Shown here: one piece after another, positions 36,114-48,713 of the stretch
Layout: the number at the start of each line of letters is the position of its first letter
Numbering within the stretch: position 1 is the first letter of the stretch
Assembly: GCA_951394045.1 (NCBI GenBank)
Contig: OX595985.1
Coordinates: forward strand, 4,340,001-4,404,000
Reading direction: 5' to 3'
From: Nitzschia sp. DOCU1
Taxonomy: Eukaryota; Bacillariophyta; Bacillariophyceae; Bacillariales; Bacillariaceae
Length of the DNA: 64,000 bases
Translations under genes and position numbers: made by a program
Notes under the pieces: model-generated
Told to the model about the DNA's origin: nothing
Database searches by the model: none
What the model saw: only the letters and a program-made list of their open reading frames with translations

Positions 36114-37132
36114 ACAGTGGTGTCGCTGGAATGACAATCTCGTTAAGGTTTGGACTTGTTTGAGCCTCACCAATGGCCCCGATCGTCGTGCTATGACTCT
36201 CACGTTTCTCGCGGGTTCGGCGAAGGACACGTTTGAGGAGTATTTCGCTCGTCCCAGCGTCACTGCGACTGTCGATCATGTGTCTTGTGCGTTGCGTTAC
36301 GTCGCGGCTCGGTTCTTCCCTGATTATGCCGCCCAGAATCAGACGTCGTACCTCCGCTACGAGGGTCATAAGCCTGCAAAGATGTCTGCTCGCGGATTGG
36401 CTACTCGCTTGCATCAGGTCAATAAGTGGTTCGATTACTTCCCCAACGATGGTGGCAATCGTACTGACGTGGTTGATTGCCTGAACGAGACCGAACTGCC
36501 CCTGATCTACGAGCGCATGTTGCCTGCCGCGTGGCTGAGTGTTAAGGAGTTGATGTTCCACGATTATCGCCAGAACCGCTTCAACTTCGAGAAGCAGATT
36601 GATTATGCGGAGCAACTTGAAGTGTACGAGATGCGTCACGGTGTCACCGGACTGCTTGCCTTTGGCTCGAGCAAAGCCAACAAAGGGCGTAAACCCGGGG
36701 AAGCTGGCGTCGCCAGTGGAACCAATGCAGGACCCGAATTGGGAACCCTGAACCGCGGTCGGAAGACGAACCGTGACTCCCCTTCTAAGAAGGGCAATAA
36801 TGGTAACAACTCAAAGAACTGCCGCTTGCAAGGAGAAGGCTGTGGACACAGCGACTCTGAGTGCAAGGTCTGGCTCAATCATGCGTCTAAGGTCGCTGCG
36901 GTCCGTAAGGCCCAGCACCCCAGTACGCTCAAGAAGGCGCCCCACAAAGGGCGCACAACCCACAACAAGACTTGGCGTCGCGGAGAATCCAATGGCGCGA
37001 ACCACGGAGAACGCACTTACACTTCCAAGGAGGTCCTGGCCATGGTTAAGGCCGCGCGTGCCAGCATGGAAAAGATGGCCAAGGAAGACTCCAGCGAGGA
37101 GATGGAACCTAACAACATTGAAGAAGACGAGG
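36091..37132 (+). pseudogene. Gypsy B gag body, interrupted by gypsy E
   Basis: In the -1 frame the protein reads VGNPEQWCRWNDNLVKVW, FLAGSAKDTFEEYFARPS, FFPDYAAQNQTSYLRY and IDYAEQLEVYEMRHGVTG. A Ser/Lys-rich linker and a knuckle-like CRLQGEGCGHSDSEC follow, then an acidic tail (NNIEEDE). At 37132 the gag sequence stops and filler plus gypsy E begins. The tail resumes at 43063 ([20 protein letters not shown]) and ends at 43137. Unlike gypsy A it lacks the 106-bp deletion. The first downstream ATG is 36160. Confidence 0.8.
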
Positions 37133-37187
37133 CATTGGCCATGGCTTGGTTGGCTTGGGCCATGGCATTTTCATCATTGGGAGCCGG
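37133..37187. other. Unexplained 55-bp filler at the gypsy E insertion
   Basis: It lies between gypsy B gag and the gypsy E LTR and is in neither gypsy A gag nor the second E LTR. It contains a short internal inverted/duplicated pattern (GGCCATGGC twice, around TTGGTTGG). No target duplication is visible around gypsy E. Confidence 0.5.
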
Positions 37188-39311
<2,124 letters not shown>

Positions 39312-40989
39312 TTGTTTCCCAATGGGAACCTCCTCTGTCGACTCGTCATCTGGGTCACTATTCGGGTGTCAACGAGAATATTCCTAAATTCCTTAAGCGT
39401 TTCGACTATACTTAGCAGTTCCTGTTCGCCTGTCGTATAATTCTTCTGGGCGGAGTTCAACTTCCGACTATAGAACGCCAATGGCTTGCCATCCTGCATA
39501 ATTACGGCGCCCAATTGATAATCGCTAGCATCCGTATATATGTGGAATTCTATGTCGAAGTAGGGGAAGTTCAACAGCGTCTCTCGCGCTACTGCTCGCT
39601 TAATCGATTCGAATGATTCATTGCATTCGGGAGACCATTTCCACGGGACTGACTTGGAACACAACGCCGTTAACGGCACTAGTATGTGCGATCGCTTCCG
39701 CCACATAAATCACGGTAGTAATTTACCATGCCTAAGAAACGTCTCAGTTGTCGCTTTGTTTGCGGCGGCTGCATCTTTAGTATCGCTTCCCCTTTCTTAG
39801 GTTGGGGATGGATACCGTTACGGGAAATCTCGTAGCCTAGGTACTCAACGCGGTCGGCAGCAAATTTGCATTTGCGTACGTTAGCGCGGAAACCGGCTTG
39901 TTCGAGTCGTGCGAGAACCTCTTTAAGCTTTGCGACATGGTCGCTGAATGTGCCTTTGCTCGTCATCAGAATATCATCCATGTGTACTTGTACGTACTCC
40001 AGGTCACCAAGGAGACGCATCATGATACTTTGGAAAATATCAGGGGCATTGGATATACCCATCGGCAGCACCTGGTACTGATATAAGCCCCACGGCATTA
40101 CAGTACCAAGGAGGCCTTGGCTGTACTTATCCATTGGAATGTGATAATAGCCCATGCTGAGGTCAATAGCCGTTGCCCGTTTAAAGCCCTGGAGTTTTTG
40201 CAATAACTCGTTGATCTTTGGCAGTGGGTGCGGCTTGTGCACCAGATATTCGTTGAGTTTCCGAAAATCTGAAAGTACGCGCACATCGCCCGTTTTCTTC
40301 GGTTGAATGAACGTGCCGGCCGTCCATGTGGATTGGTTGACACGCTTCCAGATTCCAAGTTTTTCGAATCGTTCGATCTCTTTCCGCGTCGTTTGCTCGT
40401 ACGCATGAGGAATGCCGAATGGCTTAGCATGATACGGCTTTGCTCCTTCTTTTAACTCTAGACGAATAGGATCTATTTTTAGTTTACCTAGTCCGCCACC
40501 GAATAGTGTAGGGTGCTGCTTCAGTTCAGCTAGTAGCTCGTCTCGTTGCTCTTTAGTTAAGTAGTCGAGTGAGTCAACAAACTCTTCCATCTCTACCTTG
40601 GAGTAGTCGGCGTCAAGGATCTTAGCTTGTCGTTCTTCCGCCGCTTGAATAACGGGGGCGTCTTGAGACATCTCGTATAGAAGCTGTAGAGCCTCTGGAT
40701 CCGTCACAACACCACGTTCCTTCATCTCGACTTCGCTATCGCCCCATCGAATCGTTCGTTTCTGGAAATCAAGTACAAACTTCAATTCGGCTAATAGGTC
40801 AAGTCCTAGAATCAGGTCGTACGGTGAGTTTTCGCGATCTGTATGCTCGTCGACGTGACATGGCCAATGTATTTCTTTACTAGACGAGAGTTCAGGGATC
40901 CTGAAGCGAATCTTTGCGACTTTGTCCGTCTTGAATTTGCCGCCCATAGTCGTCCAAGTAGTAACTCGCTTTCCAGTGGGAACGAGCTG

Positions 40990-41254
40990 CTAAGCGTGCC
41001 TTTTGGTTTTGGCTTTACCTTTGTCTTTCTTAGACTGTTTCTTGGCGAGGGCTTTGACGACAGTCTCCATTTGGAGCGCCGAGAACATGTTCTCACCGTT
41101 GCCTATCGGACGCTTGTTCGGACGATCTTTGTTATTGCCAGGGAGATTCCAACACTTGTCGTCAGGGGCCGGATGGAACCTGCCGCAGTGCTTACAGGGT
41201 TCCTTTCGGTCCCCCTTCTCGCTCTTTTTGCGGTCTTTGCCTCGCTTACGTCGG
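40990..41254 (-). pseudogene. Gypsy E gag, C-terminal part with CCHC-type knuckle
   Basis: The sense RRKRGKDRKKSEKG leads to a zinc-knuckle-like CKHCGRFHPAPDDKC and a basic tail ending KRHA-stop (TAG at 40990-40992). The same frame continues as the protease remnant. It is separated from the N-terminal gag by a 331-bp interval (41255-41585) that could be an intron or an insertion. Confidence 0.65.
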
Positions 41255-41585
41255 CTAGGGACATCTCCAGGGGGGATAGAGAACCATCCCACAAAAGCAA
41301 AAGAAAGCGGGGGAAGCAAAAACTGAAAAAGGGGGCAGCCCACCCAACCCACCGACAAAAAATTTGGGGGAGTGACGAGGAAACCCAAGCAACGCGTGAA
41401 ACCACTGCGCAGGGAAAAAAATCACTTCGGAGCGACATGCACGAAGCCCCGCGGAGGTGCACGATCAGCACTGCCATGCCACAAGAGCACAAAAAGGCGG
41501 TAAAAAGACACGCAACAAGCGTAATGTCACTGATCTTGGGGGAGCATGCCATATACCTTAAGTACTGGAAAAGGACTAAGGTTAC
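41255..41585 (-). other. 331-bp interval splitting gypsy E gag: intron candidate or insertion
   Basis: On the minus strand it starts GTAACC and ends in a pyrimidine-rich stretch followed by CCCTAG. Removing exactly this piece joins YEQKG and RRKRGKD in frame. Alternatively it is an old insertion, since DVP is encoded on both sides (GACGTGCCCTA / GATGTCCCTAG). It encodes nothing recognisable and is unusually rich in C/T runs on this strand. Confidence 0.4.
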
Positions 41586-42421
41586 AACCCCTTTTGCTCA
41601 TAGGGCACGTCCTTGCTTTCGCCTTCGGACTTGCCGGCTTCTTTTTTCCTTTCTTTGTTCTTTTTCTCTTGCCGCATCGCATCGTCGAAGACGTGCTTGG
41701 CTTCGAGCTTCTCGAGATACTTATAGTAGTCATCGAGGCTCATAGCGAAAGGGTCGATGTTAGAGGTGAGTAGGTCTCTCTGCCACTCAATCCTCTTCGC
41801 CCAATCGAGTATCTCCACGAGTTCGTCGTCGTTGAATGGCTCGCATGTGGTCTTGTCCTCAGGGATTGGAAAGTGGGCCAACATTCTGTTTTGTCGCAGG
41901 AGCTCAGCGCGGAAGTCGGCTAGGGACATCTCCATCATGAAGACATGGTAGCGGAGGTACTGCTTTTGTCGCCGGTAGGCGTGCTCCGACCCGAAGTAAT
42001 CTCTCGACATCGTTTGGATGGTTTCGTTGAAGGTGTCTTCGGGTTTCTCGTTCGGGTCCTTGAATCGCAGGTCCGCAACCTTGTTGGTGAACTTCTCCCT
42101 TGCCGTTCCACCCAACAACATCTGGGCGTACTTGATTTTCTTCTCGCCGGTGTCCAGGGGGACATCACGAACGAGTTCCTCAAACTGAATCCGCCACTTG
42201 GCCCATCGCTCCGCGTCGCCGCTTTCGAAGATGAAGCAGCGGCTCTCGAACTCTTCCGAGTCCTTGTCCTTGGGGTCGAGTTTGATCTTGATTTTCTTGA
42301 CCTTCTCGTCTCTCCAACGATCTCGTCGTCCTCTTTCGGTTTGAGGGTTAACATGCGCCGCTTGCATCAACAAGAATGCAACCTTCTTGGCGTACTCGTG
42401 GTTGCTGTAGGCCGTCTTCAT
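41586..42421 (-). CDS. Gypsy E gag, N-terminal part
   Basis: From ATG 42421 (MKTAYSNHEYAKKVAFLLMQ) the frame gives 279 residues to a TAA at 41582. It carries a capsid-like retrotransposon gag core: FESGDAERWAKWRIQFEELV, AQMLLGGTAREKF, RDYFGSEHAYRRQKQYLRYH and MSLADFRAELLRQNRMLAHF. It ends in a Lys/Glu-rich charged stretch. The knuckle lies beyond the interval at 41255-41585. The start codon lies 23 bp inside the 5' LTR. Confidence 0.75.
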
Positions 42422-42434
42422 AACCTAGACGGGA

Positions 42435-42444
42435 GTTTTAAAAC
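42435..42444 (-). other. 10-nt palindrome at the gypsy E primer-binding-site position
   Basis: GTTTTAAAAC is perfectly self-complementary and directly abuts the inner end of the 5' LTR, whose edge is fixed here by comparing the two LTRs. No TGG-starting primer site is present. Confidence 0.55.
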
Positions 42445-43062
42445 TGTGCCCTATCCCGGGGGTGACGATAAAGAAATAAAGATGATGATAATTGTGAGAC
42501 CTATGTTACTTCTATTAGATTGACTTCCAACAACAAGATTGACGAGAGGAAAGATTTTTGTCTTTCAAATATTTGCAACCGGTCGTTCATTTTGTGAACG
42601 ACTTTCCCTGCACGTAAATAACGCGCATATATTTATTTATTCGAATATGTCGATTCGCCGTTAGCCTCGCCTGTAACTAGGCGTCCCAAGTCTTGGCTAG
42701 CTGCAACTCCTTGATACCCATGGTCTGAATTATTTCCTTGTCCTAAATACATCCCCTCTCTTAGGCGATGAATATTTACTACTTAGATTGTAGGCATGCC
42801 GTTGGCAAGGGACTCTATGAATTAGTCGAATGTTATTATGCAATATACTACAGAGCGCGTTCATGTGCAACGCTGCGACTCCTTGGATCGCTGCGTCGGT
42901 GCGCCGTTAGAGACGACGTCACCGTTCGTTCGTGTCCGTGTCCGTTAGCCGTCTGTAAGTCGTCCCTCCGACGGACGACTCCGTTCATCTACGACTACTA
43001 AGACTACCAGCATGTAGGACTAATATGACTAAACTATTTATGCGTCTCTGTGGGGTATGGCA
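42445..43062 (-). repeat. Gypsy E 5' LTR
   Basis: A 618-bp partner of 37188-37806. On the minus strand it contains ATAAATATATGCGCGTTATT, a possible TATA region. Many of the differences between the two LTRs are transitions. Confidence 0.85.
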
Positions 43063-43137
43063 GGGATCTTCGAAGAACTAAGCCCCGAAGATGAGGCTCA
43101 GCTTGAGGCCTTCATCAACGAGAATACCAACGAATGA
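43063..43137 (+). pseudogene. Gypsy B gag tail
   Basis: It continues gag after gypsy E as [20 protein letters not shown] and stops with NTNE-stop. The gypsy A copy reads NTNVIAT-stop at the corresponding place. Confidence 0.75.
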
Positions 43138-43179
43138 TCACACTACATATGTAATAGTGACTTAATTAATAGGAAACGA

Positions 43180-44257
43180 ATAGCCACACAATGCCCCGCT
43201 GAATGTCACATTCTCTCTAGCCTACATAGGCCGAAGAAGTGACAGAAAACGCAGCGTTCGCCAGAGGTGCTAATCCTGGTCCTGTCTACGGTACCAGGAG
43301 GCGCGCCAATGGTGTTACGTGGGCTTGTTGACAGTGGTTGCACAGGAACCATCATCCTAAATGACTTCACAGCTCGGCGCAAAACCTGGAAGGATCGCAC
43401 CGGACAGTGGACGACAAAGGGTGGTACATTCTGCACCACAAAGAAGGCAAAGATACCACTGATATTCGCAGACTTCACAAGACAGAAGCAAATAGAATGG
43501 GAGTGCCACGTGGACACCCAGTCTAAGTCCAAACGAGAGAACTACGATATTATACTCGGTAAGGACATACAACAATACATGGGCTTAGATATACTAAATA
43601 GTAGCCTCACCCTCAAATGGGATGGAGTAGAAGTACCCATGCGAGAGTTCGGAGCGCTACGCGACCGTAGCAGAGCTATGGAAGTATACAATCTCTCACA
43701 AGAGGCGGAGTCTACCGCCGAATTAGCCAAGCGCACCACCGAGATTTTGGACGCGCACTATGAAAAAGCTAACCTAGAACAACTGTGCAAGGAGCAGTCG
43801 CACTTGTCAGAGACGGAACAAGGCGACTTGCTACGACTACTTCGCAAATATGAAACACTATTTGACGGTACACTCGGCGAGTGGAAGGGAACCGACATTG
43901 AGTTAGAACTAAAGGATGATGCAAAACCATATCATGCACGTCCTTTTCCCATACCGCAAGTACACGAAGGCGCTATGCGACGCGAAGTCGAACGACTCTG
44001 CGCGTTAGGCGTCTTGGAAGAAGATAATGATAGTGAATGGGGGGCACCCTCGTTCATTATCCCCAAAAAGAATGGAACCGTATGATTCATAAGCGACTTC
44101 AGAAAGTTAAACACGATGCTAAAGCGTAAGCCGTATCCTATCCCTAAGATTCAGGACATGCTATTGAAGCTGCAAGGTTTCCAATATGCGAGTTCCTTAG
44201 ATCTGAACATGGGGTACTATACTATACGTTTAAGCCCTGCAGCGTCAAAGCTATGTA
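43180..44257 (+). pseudogene. Gypsy B pol: protease and RT N-terminal half
   Basis: The pol leader (CPAECHILSSLHRPKK) is broken by TGA at about 43239, where gypsy A keeps CGA. Then comes the protease (LVDSGCTGTIILNDF, IILGKDIQQYMGLD) and the RT N-terminus (KPYHARPFPIPQVHEGAMRR, SEWGAPSFIIPKKNGTV). A TGA at 44083-44085 stands where RFISDF should read Arg (CGA expected). RT goes on with MLKRKPYPIPKIQDML and SLDLNMGYYTIRL until copia4 at 44258. The duplicated target ATGTA (44253-44257) lies in the codons for KLCT. Confidence 0.85.
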
Positions 44258-44382
44258 TGTAATGCTAAGAATGTGAGACTATCTGTTATTGTCGTCTACA
44301 TCGTGCATGTGTCATTGGTCCTGAGCCATCGGAGGAAGGGCGACGTCATCCGAGAGCATCCCGCACAGACAGACAGACGACA
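44258..44382 (-). repeat. Copia4 3' LTR
   Basis: A 125-bp LTR with one difference from 50592-50716 (GGGCGACG versus GGGTGACG). Between it and the pol stop, about 44500-44550, lies a short tandem repeat of a CAGACAGG plus A-run unit. Confidence 0.9.
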
Positions 44383-44573
44383 CTCCCTCGTGATCGAGGA
44401 TGGCGCGAACGAGTGACGTAGAGTGAAGGAGCAATGGACTCAATGGACTCCAAGGGTCCAGGACTCCCTCGTGCTCCTAGCGGGAGAGTCAGGAGAGAAG
44501 ACAAAAACAAAACAGACAGGAAAAAAAAACAGACAGGAAAAAAAAACAGACGACCGATCAAGAGCGAGGATTA

Positions 44574-47500
44574 CTACCAACCACTCAATTTCTTCCGAAG
44601 GTACACGAAGGTCTCTTGGGGCAGGGGCTTGGTGAAAATATCCGCAATCTGTTCTTTGGTGTCAATCTTTTTGACACACAGCGTGCCGTCTGCCACATGG
44701 TCTCGAAAATGGTGGTACCGAATGGCGATGTGCTTGGTTCTGGGGCGGTATTGTTGCTCCTGGTTTGCGATCTCAAGGGCACCGATGTTGTCTTCCCAAA
44801 CGATGGATGCAAGCTGCCCGTCACGAACAGAGGCAATGTTTTTGTTGCGGACCGTCATGTCGGGAGAGCCTTTGCCAGGATGGGGTTGAAAAGCCACGAG
44901 CTCATCAAGAATCCGGCGTAGTGGCAGCAGGGACCGAATGCAATCGGAGAGGGAAACATATTCGGCCTCGCAAGTGCTCAAGGCAACAATTGTCTGGAGG
45001 GCACTTTTCCACAAAATAGGGCAACCGGCATACGCGACAATAAACCCGCTGCGTGAAAGGGAGGCCTCGCGCAAATGACTTGTCTTGGCAGAAAACAAAC
45101 CGCAGAAGTCAGCATCAGCATGGGCTGTCAGTTGATGCAGCATGTTGGGGATGAAGAAGAGGCCTTTCGTCCGTGTCCCAAGCAGGTACCGGCAGAGGCA
45201 TTTGACGTAGAGCTGGCAATCCTTATTTGGGGCGTTGGTGAAGCGAGCAGCGGAATGAACGGCGTATGAGATGTCGGGCCGAGTGTTCGCCGCAAGGAAA
45301 TTCAACTTTCCAATGATCGACCGATAAGACCAGGGGGCATCGAACGGTGCGGCGTCAGGGTTGGTCCGAAGGGGTTCTTTTGCCGCCGGGACGAATTTGG
45401 CATTGCTCGCACTCGTCGAGCGGGGGCCGGACTCATCATCTGTGGGAGACAGGCCGATGTCGGCAAGGATCTGGTCGATGAGACCGGGCTGAGTCATTTC
45501 GAAGGCATATTCGCCGAACTCAGGGGCAGGACGGATGCGGACGCCAAGGAAATCTTGCACGGAGCCTTCGTCGCGAAGCATGAAGCGCCTGGAAAGAGTA
45601 GCCTTGAGGTTGTCAAGAACGTCCTGTGTTGCGCCGAACATGCAACAATCATCCGTGTACAACGTCAGGAGGCAATCGTGACGGATGAAAAGGCAGGGAT
45701 CCACTTTTGATTGTTGAAAGCCGAATTCCTCAGAGAGTAGGATGTCCCGAAGAAAAATAAACCAGTTGCGGGCTCCTTGCCTCGTACCGTAGAGGTTCTT
45801 GATCAAGTGAAGACAGTGTTCTTGGTCTCGGAATTTCGGGTCAGGGTGCTGCAGGAGTCGGCCGGACGGAGAGTCATAATACCAACCTTGAGGAACCGCA
45901 AGGAAAACATCGGTATCAATGTCCGCTTGCGTAAAAGCTTGAGCGAAGTCAACCTGACAATTAACCAGGCCGAGCATGGCAGCGTAAACGAGGACCAGCC
46001 TGACCGTGCTCCATTGCACTACAGGAGCGTAGGTCTCCGTGAAATCACGGTTTTGCTCCTGCATGCTTCCATCGGCGCAAATTCGGCTCTTATATTTCAG
46101 AAGACTCCCGTCGGGGCGGCGCTTGCGTCGGTACGACCAGACGGCATTCAAAGGCCGTGCTGAGGAAGGAAGGTCCGAGCGGGGAATTACATTCCAGACG
46201 CGTTCCCGCTCCAGGGTCTCGATTTCATCAACCTGCGAACGAAGAAATTCTTGACAATCAGCCGCCTTGAACATTTCACCCTGTGTCAGAACGTCAGGAT
46301 TGGCGCTCACAATGCATGCGTGCAGACTGTCTAGATTTAGGCTACCGTCAACCGGTGAGCAGTCGAGAGCAGCATGAGCAATACCAGCCCAATCGTCAGG
46401 GGATAAGGAAGCGGAGTCTAGGGATGCGGGTTCGACAACGGAACCACTCGCTGAGTTGGCAATGAAAGCCACACCTGGCGGCAGAGAATACCCCAAAGAT
46501 CGGATTAGCGCAAGGATCCGATTGGGCCCGATGAGTGGGGGCGCAGCGGCTCCGACAGAAACTCCCTCGGGTGCCAAACTTGCAGGTGTATCGCAGGTGT
46601 CAGTGCGCATACGTTTTGGAGGTGGAGCCATCGACGACAATAAACCCCGTTTTGCCGAAGCCAACGCAGCAGCAGCGTGGCGATGATGCTCGAACAACAG
46701 CTCCCTCGTAGCGCTGGCAGCGTGATCAATGTACCGCCGATTGATATTCTCGTCAGGGAGGACGGAGAACTGGTCCTTGTGCTTCCATCGATTTTCAGGG
46801 GAAGCAAGGAGATGGCCGATGGCTTCAATGATGGCTGTGGGATCTTCATTATTCGACAATAAACCAGCCGAGTGGAAATCATCATCGAATACCACGTGGT
46901 AGGCTGGACTGACCAACTCAGTCCTTGGGTTGTACACCAAGGGTACATTCGAAGCGTGCTCTGGGGAATGGCCAATGTAAATTCCCTGATAGCACCGCTC
47001 CTTCCATTTTGGATGTGGCTGACCATCCGCCAGAGAGGGGTCTAAGACAAAGACGGGGCACCCGAAAGGGTGGAAGCTGGCAACATCGTACGGACTGTCA
47101 GTCATCGTGAATTTCTTGAAAGGGGTGTCATAACCGGCACCGCTTGATTTATAGCGTGGGGTGTGGTTGTGTAACAGGACAGCGTGCTGGAAGGCGAAGC
47201 TCCAGAAGGATTCGTCCACCACTCGGGGAAATCGCGACATTGCCTCCAATAACAGGATCCGAGCAGTGCGGGTGAATACTCCAATATAACGCTCAGCAAC
47301 ACCATTCTGAAAATGTGCGCCAATCCCACTGAATGACATGGATTGGCCGGCAGAGGCCACAGCGTCTCGGAATTTCTTGCTGGTAAAAACTCCATTATCA
47401 GCACGGTAGTGCCGGACGTGGACGTCATGTTGCCGACAATCAGCTTCAAAAGACAATTTACTCGTGACAGTCGGATCCGCCGCAGTCGATTCCTGAAGAC

Positions 47501-48629
47501 ACGACTTCGCAAACTTGGAGAAAGCATCCACGAAGATGGTGCTGCATTTGTATCGACGTTTGGAGGGACGGCCACGAGTGAAGGGAATGCGACCACCCAA
47601 TGCCGATTCCATTTGATCGACCGCCACAAAATCACCGGGGGCCTCCACCGGTATGGTTGTACTCCCGATGTCATGAGAGTGGGGTCGACGATACATGCCA
47701 CCAAAATGGCAACCGGGACAAACAGGGATTTTACATCTCGAAACCCGCTTTGGAATCTGGAATAAACCAGCACGGGCCCACTCCTGGATGCGACTCATGC
47801 CGATGTGACCATATCGCCGATGATAGTCCAAAAGCAGGCGCTGATCATCAGAAAGGGTCGGGCCAAAAAGGGAGGCCATCGTGGGGTCCATCTCAACGTC
47901 ATCAGTAGTGGCCGGCGAGGATAAACCACCTAGGAATGCCTTGAATCTCGAAACGCCAGGGATCGTCTTGCAAATAGGCAAATTGGATGCCATATCGTAG
48001 GCAAATGGCAGGCAGTGGCCGTTGTAGAACACCAAAGCTTCGTTGCCAGATCCAATCCAGGCCCCATTGGCATTGCATCCGTGAGGATCATTGGATAATT
48101 GCTGGGGTGGAAGCAGGCGCACGGGACAATCCGGAACAAACAATGCGCGTAAACGCACGTCGCAAATATTGCCATCAACATCACGGAAACTCCATTTGAT
48201 GGTCCCGATGCCTTTGACAGCAAGGCCGCTGCCGATGCCCTTTAATTCCGCCATCGGACAAGGCGTGATATCGGCGACAAAATCCGATTTGTCGATCCCA
48301 ATAGCGATCGTAGCGCCCGAATCGAGGACAACAGGGACATCGTCAGAGGTCAGGCTTAGAAGAGCCATGTGATCCTGATCGATCAGAGTGCTTAGGAGGG
48401 CACGAGTAGATCGAGCAACCGATAATGGAACGTCCCGACCGGGGGCAAAAGATTCAGGGAGGATAGGGATGTCGGTCGGACGGTGATAACATGCCGAAGA
48501 GACGGGGCGAGGACGGCGAATTCCAGATCGATAGCGACGACGACGCCGTGTTGGGGCAGGACGGCCAGGCAGGACCGACCAAAGCAATTTGTGCCAGCGC
48601 ACAAAGTAGTCAGTGAAGTGAGTTCTCAT
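44574..48629 (-). CDS. Copia4 pol polyprotein (PR-IN-RT-RH)
   Basis: 1351 residues without interruption. Protease VVLDSGATIAIG (~98). Integrase finger YHRRYGHIGMSRIQEW, then CKIPVCPGC (~270-310). DDE core: VAVDQMES (~335), RADNGVFTSK (~408), QNGVAERYIG (~443). RT: NAVWSYRRKRRPDGS, KSRICADG, CQVDFAQAFTQADID with the motif A Asp (~885), and LLTLYTDDCCMFG (~990). RNase H: TAHADADFCGL, STCEAEYVSLSD, VWEDNIGALE, TKHIAIRYHHFRDHV and IADIFTKPL. This is the order of Ty1/copia. It looks functional. Confidence 0.93.
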   Translation of the reverse strand: MRTHFTDYFVRWHKLLWSVLPGRPAPTRRRRRYRSGIRRPRPVSSACYHRPTDIPILPESFAPGRDVPLSVARSTRALLSTLIDQDHMALLSLTSDDVPVVLDSGATIAIGIDKSDFVADITPCPMAELKGIGSGLAVKGIGTIKWSFRDVDGNICDVRLRALFVPDCPVRLLPPQQLSNDPHGCNANGAWIGSGNEALVFYNGHCLPFAYDMASNLPICKTIPGVSRFKAFLGGLSSPATTDDVEMDPTMASLFGPTLSDDQRLLLDYHRRYGHIGMSRIQEWARAGLFQIPKRVSRCKIPVCPGCHFGGMYRRPHSHDIGSTTIPVEAPGDFVAVDQMESALGGRIPFTRGRPSKRRYKCSTIFVDAFSKFAKSCLQESTAADPTVTSKLSFEADCRQHDVHVRHYRADNGVFTSKKFRDAVASAGQSMSFSGIGAHFQNGVAERYIGVFTRTARILLLEAMSRFPRVVDESFWSFAFQHAVLLHNHTPRYKSSGAGYDTPFKKFTMTDSPYDVASFHPFGCPVFVLDPSLADGQPHPKWKERCYQGIYIGHSPEHASNVPLVYNPRTELVSPAYHVVFDDDFHSAGLLSNNEDPTAIIEAIGHLLASPENRWKHKDQFSVLPDENINRRYIDHAASATRELLFEHHRHAAAALASAKRGLLSSMAPPPKRMRTDTCDTPASLAPEGVSVGAAAPPLIGPNRILALIRSLGYSLPPGVAFIANSASGSVVEPASLDSASLSPDDWAGIAHAALDCSPVDGSLNLDSLHACIVSANPDVLTQGEMFKAADCQEFLRSQVDEIETLERERVWNVIPRSDLPSSARPLNAVWSYRRKRRPDGSLLKYKSRICADGSMQEQNRDFTETYAPVVQWSTVRLVLVYAAMLGLVNCQVDFAQAFTQADIDTDVFLAVPQGWYYDSPSGRLLQHPDPKFRDQEHCLHLIKNLYGTRQGARNWFIFLRDILLSEEFGFQQSKVDPCLFIRHDCLLTLYTDDCCMFGATQDVLDNLKATLSRRFMLRDEGSVQDFLGVRIRPAPEFGEYAFEMTQPGLIDQILADIGLSPTDDESGPRSTSASNAKFVPAAKEPLRTNPDAAPFDAPWSYRSIIGKLNFLAANTRPDISYAVHSAARFTNAPNKDCQLYVKCLCRYLLGTRTKGLFFIPNMLHQLTAHADADFCGLFSAKTSHLREASLSRSGFIVAYAGCPILWKSALQTIVALSTCEAEYVSLSDCIRSLLPLRRILDELVAFQPHPGKGSPDMTVRNKNIASVRDGQLASIVWEDNIGALEIANQEQQYRPRTKHIAIRYHHFRDHVADGTLCVKKIDTKEQIADIFTKPLPQETFVYLRKKLSGW

Positions 48630-48713
48630 GGTTGGTTCGTTAGTTTAGACCGGGCCAAGAACCAATTATGATGGAAATAATGCCCACACTCGTGTGAAAG
48701 AATCCTGGGAACT

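Noticed and set aside
40843..41745. 300-codon plus-strand ORF across gypsy E gag
   Set aside because: It runs antisense to the zinc knuckle and gag coding strand and across the intron/insert interval. No independent support.
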